This document shows, piece after piece, positions 6,035-8,067 of a DNA stretch of 8,067 bases. A model generated the notes under the pieces. That model was not told the DNA's origin, ran no database searches, and saw nothing but the letters and a program-made list of their open reading frames with translations. Position numbers and translations under genes: made by a program. Within the stretch, counting starts at the first letter, position 1; every line of letters starts with the position of its first letter. This DNA is from Acidimicrobium sp. (GTDB lineage: Bacteria; Actinomycetota; Acidimicrobiia; Acidimicrobiales; Ilumatobacteraceae), in contig DOHD01000172.1 in NCBI GenBank assembly GCA_003535455.1, positions 4,633 through 12,699 of the forward strand, in the 5' to 3' direction.

Positions 6035-6595
6035 TTACGGTTGCGATTTGACTTGATGTGGTTCATTAAAATTTTCGAATGCATCTATCGCCATATCGAC
6101 GAAGTCTGTTCTCAATTTTTGAACAACTTTATGAATTGCACGTTCTCCACCGTCGAATGCCTCTTCCAATACCTCAAATCGTGATGTACGCCAGGTGCTG
6201 CAAAGCCATTGTGGTGTTTTGGTCCTCGCAACAAGCACATCTTTATCAGCCGGCAAGACGCTGAGTATTTGACACGAAGCGGCATCGATCTTTGGCACGT
6301 CACAGGGAAGAATCATTAAATGTTTGGTTTCACAAAACCGCATCGCGGTGATCAATGCACCTAGTGGGCCCGCATCAATAAATTCGTCGTGCAAAAATCT
6401 CACACCCCAACGATCTGCGTCAATGGGTTCACCGCCCACTAGTACGATCTCGGACAAGCCTGCAGATTGAAGACTTGCGACTATCAATTCAACGAATTCT
6501 TTGCCACCTAGTTTTGCCCTACTTTTCGCTGTGCCAAATCTTGAACTTTTACCACCAGCAAAAATAGCAACCGATGTCGAGACGCCTGGCTTCAT
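6035..6595 (-). CDS. mobA: Molybdenum cofactor guanylyltransferase
   Basis: MobA transfers GMP from GTP to molybdopterin-molybdenum, making the guanine dinucleotide cofactor used by DMSO-reductase-family enzymes such as formate dehydrogenase and nitrate reductase. The 186-aa protein has the nucleotide-binding start FAGGKSSRFG (12-21) with Lys24, then GPLGAL (76-81), the Mg-binding PCDVP motif with Asp99, and the late FENFNEP segment (173-179) equivalent to the NxNxP motif of the family. It is slightly degenerate relative to textbook MobA (FAGG rather than LAGG, and no Asp before Lys24). Related nucleotidyltransferases such as MocA, or another NTP transferase specificity, therefore cannot be fully excluded. 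No other cofactor biosynthesis gene is in the window. Its ATG overlaps the stop of the upstream DUF3151 gene as ATGA. Confidence 0.85.
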   Translation of the reverse strand: MKPGVSTSVAIFAGGKSSRFGTAKSRAKLGGKEFVELIVASLQSAGLSEIVLVGGEPIDADRWGVRFLHDEFIDAGPLGALITAMRFCETKHLMILPCDVPKIDAASCQILSVLPADKDVLVARTKTPQWLCSTWRTSRFEVLEEAFDGGERAIHKVVQKLRTDFVDMAIDAFENFNEPHQVKSQP

Positions 6596-7038
6596 CGCAA
6601 CAAATGATTTGCGTCGCCACTTGGATCACATTGGATCAAGAATTGTTCGCATCTAACCGCTTCAGTAATCTCTCCGATGACTCGCGCATTTTTTGCAAGA
6701 CCCGCAAGACACCGAAGAAACCCTCGATTTGATTCGACGCTCCACCTCACATACCCCGAACCGCGCCAAGAGTTCGCCCGCAAAATATCAAGACCGCGGT
6801 GATATCCGACCCGATAAGCCATATAGGCGTCCAATCCACTCTTACTCAAATCGCCGATCGTCGCCCATCCTTCTAAGAAGGTTGGATATCTAGCAACAAC
6901 TTCGCTGACGAGTGCTCTTCGACTCTCGAATTCAGAATTGAGCGCGACGTCGAGCGCTTTTACCGCCTCTGGGTCGAATGCGGGAAGCCTGGTTTCAGGT
7001 GGTCCACTTGCCGAAAGATTCACTGTTTGATTGGTCAT
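6592..7038 (-). CDS. DUF3151 family actinobacterial protein
   Basis: This soluble protein of 148 aa matches the DUF3151 pattern in memory. It has a helical N-terminal half with LVSEVVARYPTFLEGWATIGD (43-63, TPR-like spacing), then the strongly conserved block AYRVGYHRGLDILRANSWRGSG (74-95), SNRGFLRCLAGLAKNARVIGE (103-123) and a final RCEQFLIQCDPS (129-140). The family is largely confined to actinobacteria and, to my knowledge, has no established function. The density of conserved Arg, Tyr, His and Trp in the central block suggests a binding site. It is the promoter-proximal gene of the minus-strand operon, and its stop overlaps the mobA start by four bases. ATG start, 20 bases from the divergent membrane-protein gene. 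Confidence 0.82.
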   Translation of the reverse strand: MTNQTVNLSASGPPETRLPAFDPEAVKALDVALNSEFESRRALVSEVVARYPTFLEGWATIGDLSKSGLDAYMAYRVGYHRGLDILRANSWRGSGYVRWSVESNRGFLRCLAGLAKNARVIGEITEAVRCEQFLIQCDPSGDANHLLR

Positions 7039-7047
7039 ACACCTGCC

Positions 7048-7053
7048 ACACTA
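7048..7053 (-). promoter_or_regulatory. Possible -10 element for a leaderless DUF3151-mobA-rhodanese-rnd transcript
   Basis: The 20-base divergent gap contains TAGTGT on the minus strand, which fits TAnnnT. It stands 9 bases before the ATG at 7038, so transcription would begin at or within a few bases of the start codon, as in the leaderless messages common in actinobacteria. No good -35 hexamer is visible upstream. This is a weak call that depends mainly on there being no room for a longer leader. Confidence 0.25.
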
Positions 7054-7058
7054 GATGC

Positions 7059-7343
7059 ATGGATATCTTTTCGTTGGATTCAGAAAACGCAAAAAATCTT
7101 GGTCTGGGTGCGATGGCATTTAGCGTCGTCGGTCTTCTGATTGTTCTCAAGTTCGTAAAATCACTCGTCTCGAAAATCTTGCTTTTGGCTATCTTCGGAA
7201 CTATCGCATATTTTTCATTTACGCAACGAGATGCTCTCTCGATATGTGTAGCAAAACTTGAGGCGGCATCCGCGAGCGAAGTTACTCAAACAAGTTGCAG
7301 TTTTTTTGGTCAAGACATCTCACTAAAAAGCATCTCGAAATGA
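7059..7343 (+). CDS. Small two-helix membrane protein (94 aa) with two C-terminal cysteines
   Basis: I do not recognise this gene. After a short polar N-terminus two hydrophobic segments follow, GAMAFSVVGLLIVL (about 17-30) and ILLLAIFGTIAYFSF (about 40-54). They are joined by a lysine-rich turn with Lys31, Lys34 and Lys39. By the positive-inside rule the turn faces the cytoplasm and both ends face outward. Cys63 and Cys80 in the tail could then form a disulfide. I chose the ATG at 7059 over an in-frame start at 6978, because the longer form would run into the divergent DUF3151 gene and its extra residues look like antisense coding. The stop overlaps the start of the M18 aminopeptidase gene as ATGA, so the two are probably co-translated. 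Confidence 0.68.
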   Translation: MDIFSLDSENAKNLGLGAMAFSVVGLLIVLKFVKSLVSKILLLAIFGTIAYFSFTQRDALSICVAKLEAASASEVTQTSCSFFGQDISLKSISK

Positions 7344-8067
7344 CAAATCAATCCATTTCAAGCATCACGAAACAACTCAATGCTTCGCCAACCCCCCGCC
7401 ATCTGGTGGCTTATATTTCAGAGCAACTGAATAGCGCAGGTTTTGTCGATTTTTCAAAACAAAGTATCAATCAAAATAAGTCTGGATACATCGCGAACTC
7501 TGGTTCTTTAATCGCATGGCGCACAGGAACCCAAACGGCGAGGTCCGGCTTTCGCATAGTCGGCGCACACACAGATTCACCCTGCTTAAAGCTCAAGCCG
7601 AATCCTGAAGATCGAAGATTTGGTTTCAACACTTTGCAAGTCGAGATCTACGGTTCTCCACTTATCAACAGCTGGCTCGACCGAGACCTAGGAATCGCCG
7701 GTCACATCGTCCTGCAAAATGGAGAACAAAAGCTATTCTGTTCAGCCAACCCAGTTGCTCGAATTTCGCAACTTGCGATTCACCTCGATCGTGAGGTCAA
7801 CGAGCGAGGCCTGGTACTCGACAAACAGCTGCATCTCAGCCCGACATGGTCGACCGATTCAAAGTCGCCGAACCTAATTGATTGGGTTGCTATTCAGACA
7901 AAGACCAAAACAACGGATATCGCCCATCTCGATGCCCAGCTATTCGATACGAACAAGGCAACTGTTATAGGTATCGACGATTCTCTGCTCGCGAGCGGTC
8001 GACTAGATAATCAAGCATCCTGCTGGGCGGCAATAACGGCGATAATTGAATCGCCGACGAGTTCGTC
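7340..8067 (+). CDS. apeB: M18-family aminopeptidase (aspartyl aminopeptidase type), N-terminal part, runs off window
   Basis: M18 peptidases are dinuclear-zinc aminopeptidases that remove N-terminal residues, often acidic ones, from peptides. They usually form large dodecameric cages in the cytoplasm. The frame stays open from the ATG at 7340 to the window end, giving 242 residues of an expected 420-480. GAHTDSPCLKLKP (75-87) carries metal-ligand His77. SWLDRDLGIAG (111-121) and REVNERGLVLDKQLHLSP (151-168) are family blocks, and SGRLDN (219-224) supplies the bridging Asp223. The glutamate base and remaining ligands lie beyond the edge. It overlaps the upstream membrane-protein gene by four bases. 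The family call is strong. The symbol is given by homology to bacterial M18 annotation, and substrate preference is unknown. Confidence 0.92.
   Translation, partial: MTNQSISSITKQLNASPTPRHLVAYISEQLNSAGFVDFSKQSINQNKSGYIANSGSLIAWRTGTQTARSGFRIVGAHTDSPCLKLKPNPEDRRFGFNTLQVEIYGSPLINSWLDRDLGIAGHIVLQNGEQKLFCSANPVARISQLAIHLDREVNERGLVLDKQLHLSPTWSTDSKSPNLIDWVAIQTKTKTTDIAHLDAQLFDTNKATVIGIDDSLLASGRLDNQASCWAAITAIIESPTSS

Noticed and set aside
6978..7058. Upstream in-frame start that would lengthen the small membrane protein by 27 residues
   Set aside because: The added part is antisense to the start of the DUF3151 gene and looks unlike a signal or leader. The ATG at 7059 fits the ATGA-coupled pair better.
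7021..7358. Both the DUF3151 protein and the M18 peptidase begin MTNQ, suggesting a duplicated 5' segment
   Set aside because: The similarity is only four residues. The DNA diverges after that on both sides, so chance is the simplest explanation.
1..8067. A hidden defence, mobile or CRISPR system
   Set aside because: Every gene of size belongs to a core cellular family or a small hypothetical tied to one. No transposase, integrase, nuclease-helicase pair, toxin-antitoxin pair, direct repeat array or tRNA attachment site is visible on either strand.

Overview
The window reads as an ordinary, densely coded piece of an actinobacterial chromosome. The case for Actinobacteria rests on family membership. 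There is a DUF3151-type protein, a family I know only from actinobacteria. There is a long LOG-family protein with the C-terminal extension common in that phylum, and an RNase D of the actinobacterial DEDDy-plus-HRDC type. Base composition looks roughly balanced by eye, and TTA and other A/T-ending codons are frequent. That is low for the phylum and would fit a planktonic Acidimicrobiia-like lineage, but this placement is an inference. I see no RNA genes, insertion sequences, CRISPR arrays, prophage genes or tandem repeats.

Layout. (1) 1-1379, plus strand: the C-terminal part of transaldolase, then a LOG-family Rossmann protein starting inside the transaldolase stop codon (TAGTG). (2) 1380-1602: a perfect 16-base palindrome and a probable 65-aa helical protein on the minus strand. 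(3) 1603-2358, plus strand: a cysteine-rich protein resembling the DUF3109/YkgJ-type metal-cluster proteins. It ends in a 4-base tail-to-tail overlap with typA. (4) 2355-7038, all minus strand: in transcription order DUF3151, mobA, a single-domain rhodanese and rnd, followed after an 81-base gap by an 82-aa charge-segregated protein and the translational GTPase TypA/BipA. The first four genes are tightly packed (ATGA overlap, 25-base gap, GTGA overlap) and probably form one operon. The last two form a second unit with a possible extended -10 promoter in the gap. (5) 7059-8067, plus strand: a small two-helix membrane protein overlapping (ATGA) an M18 aminopeptidase that runs off the window. It is divergent from the DUF3151 gene across only 20 bases.

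The genes are mostly housekeeping: pentose phosphate pathway, nucleotide-monophosphate salvage, RNA processing, molybdenum cofactor maturation, sulfur transfer, translation under stress and peptide turnover. I find no new multi-gene defence or mobile system. The best lead is the typA start. No ATG, GTG or TTG is available that keeps the conserved N-terminal strand intact, and the only well-placed codon is ATT behind a GAGAG Shine-Dalgarno-like sequence. That would be a rare AUU start in a translation-factor gene. Secondary leads are the uncharacterised small proteins beside typA and the aminopeptidase, and the cysteine-rich protein.
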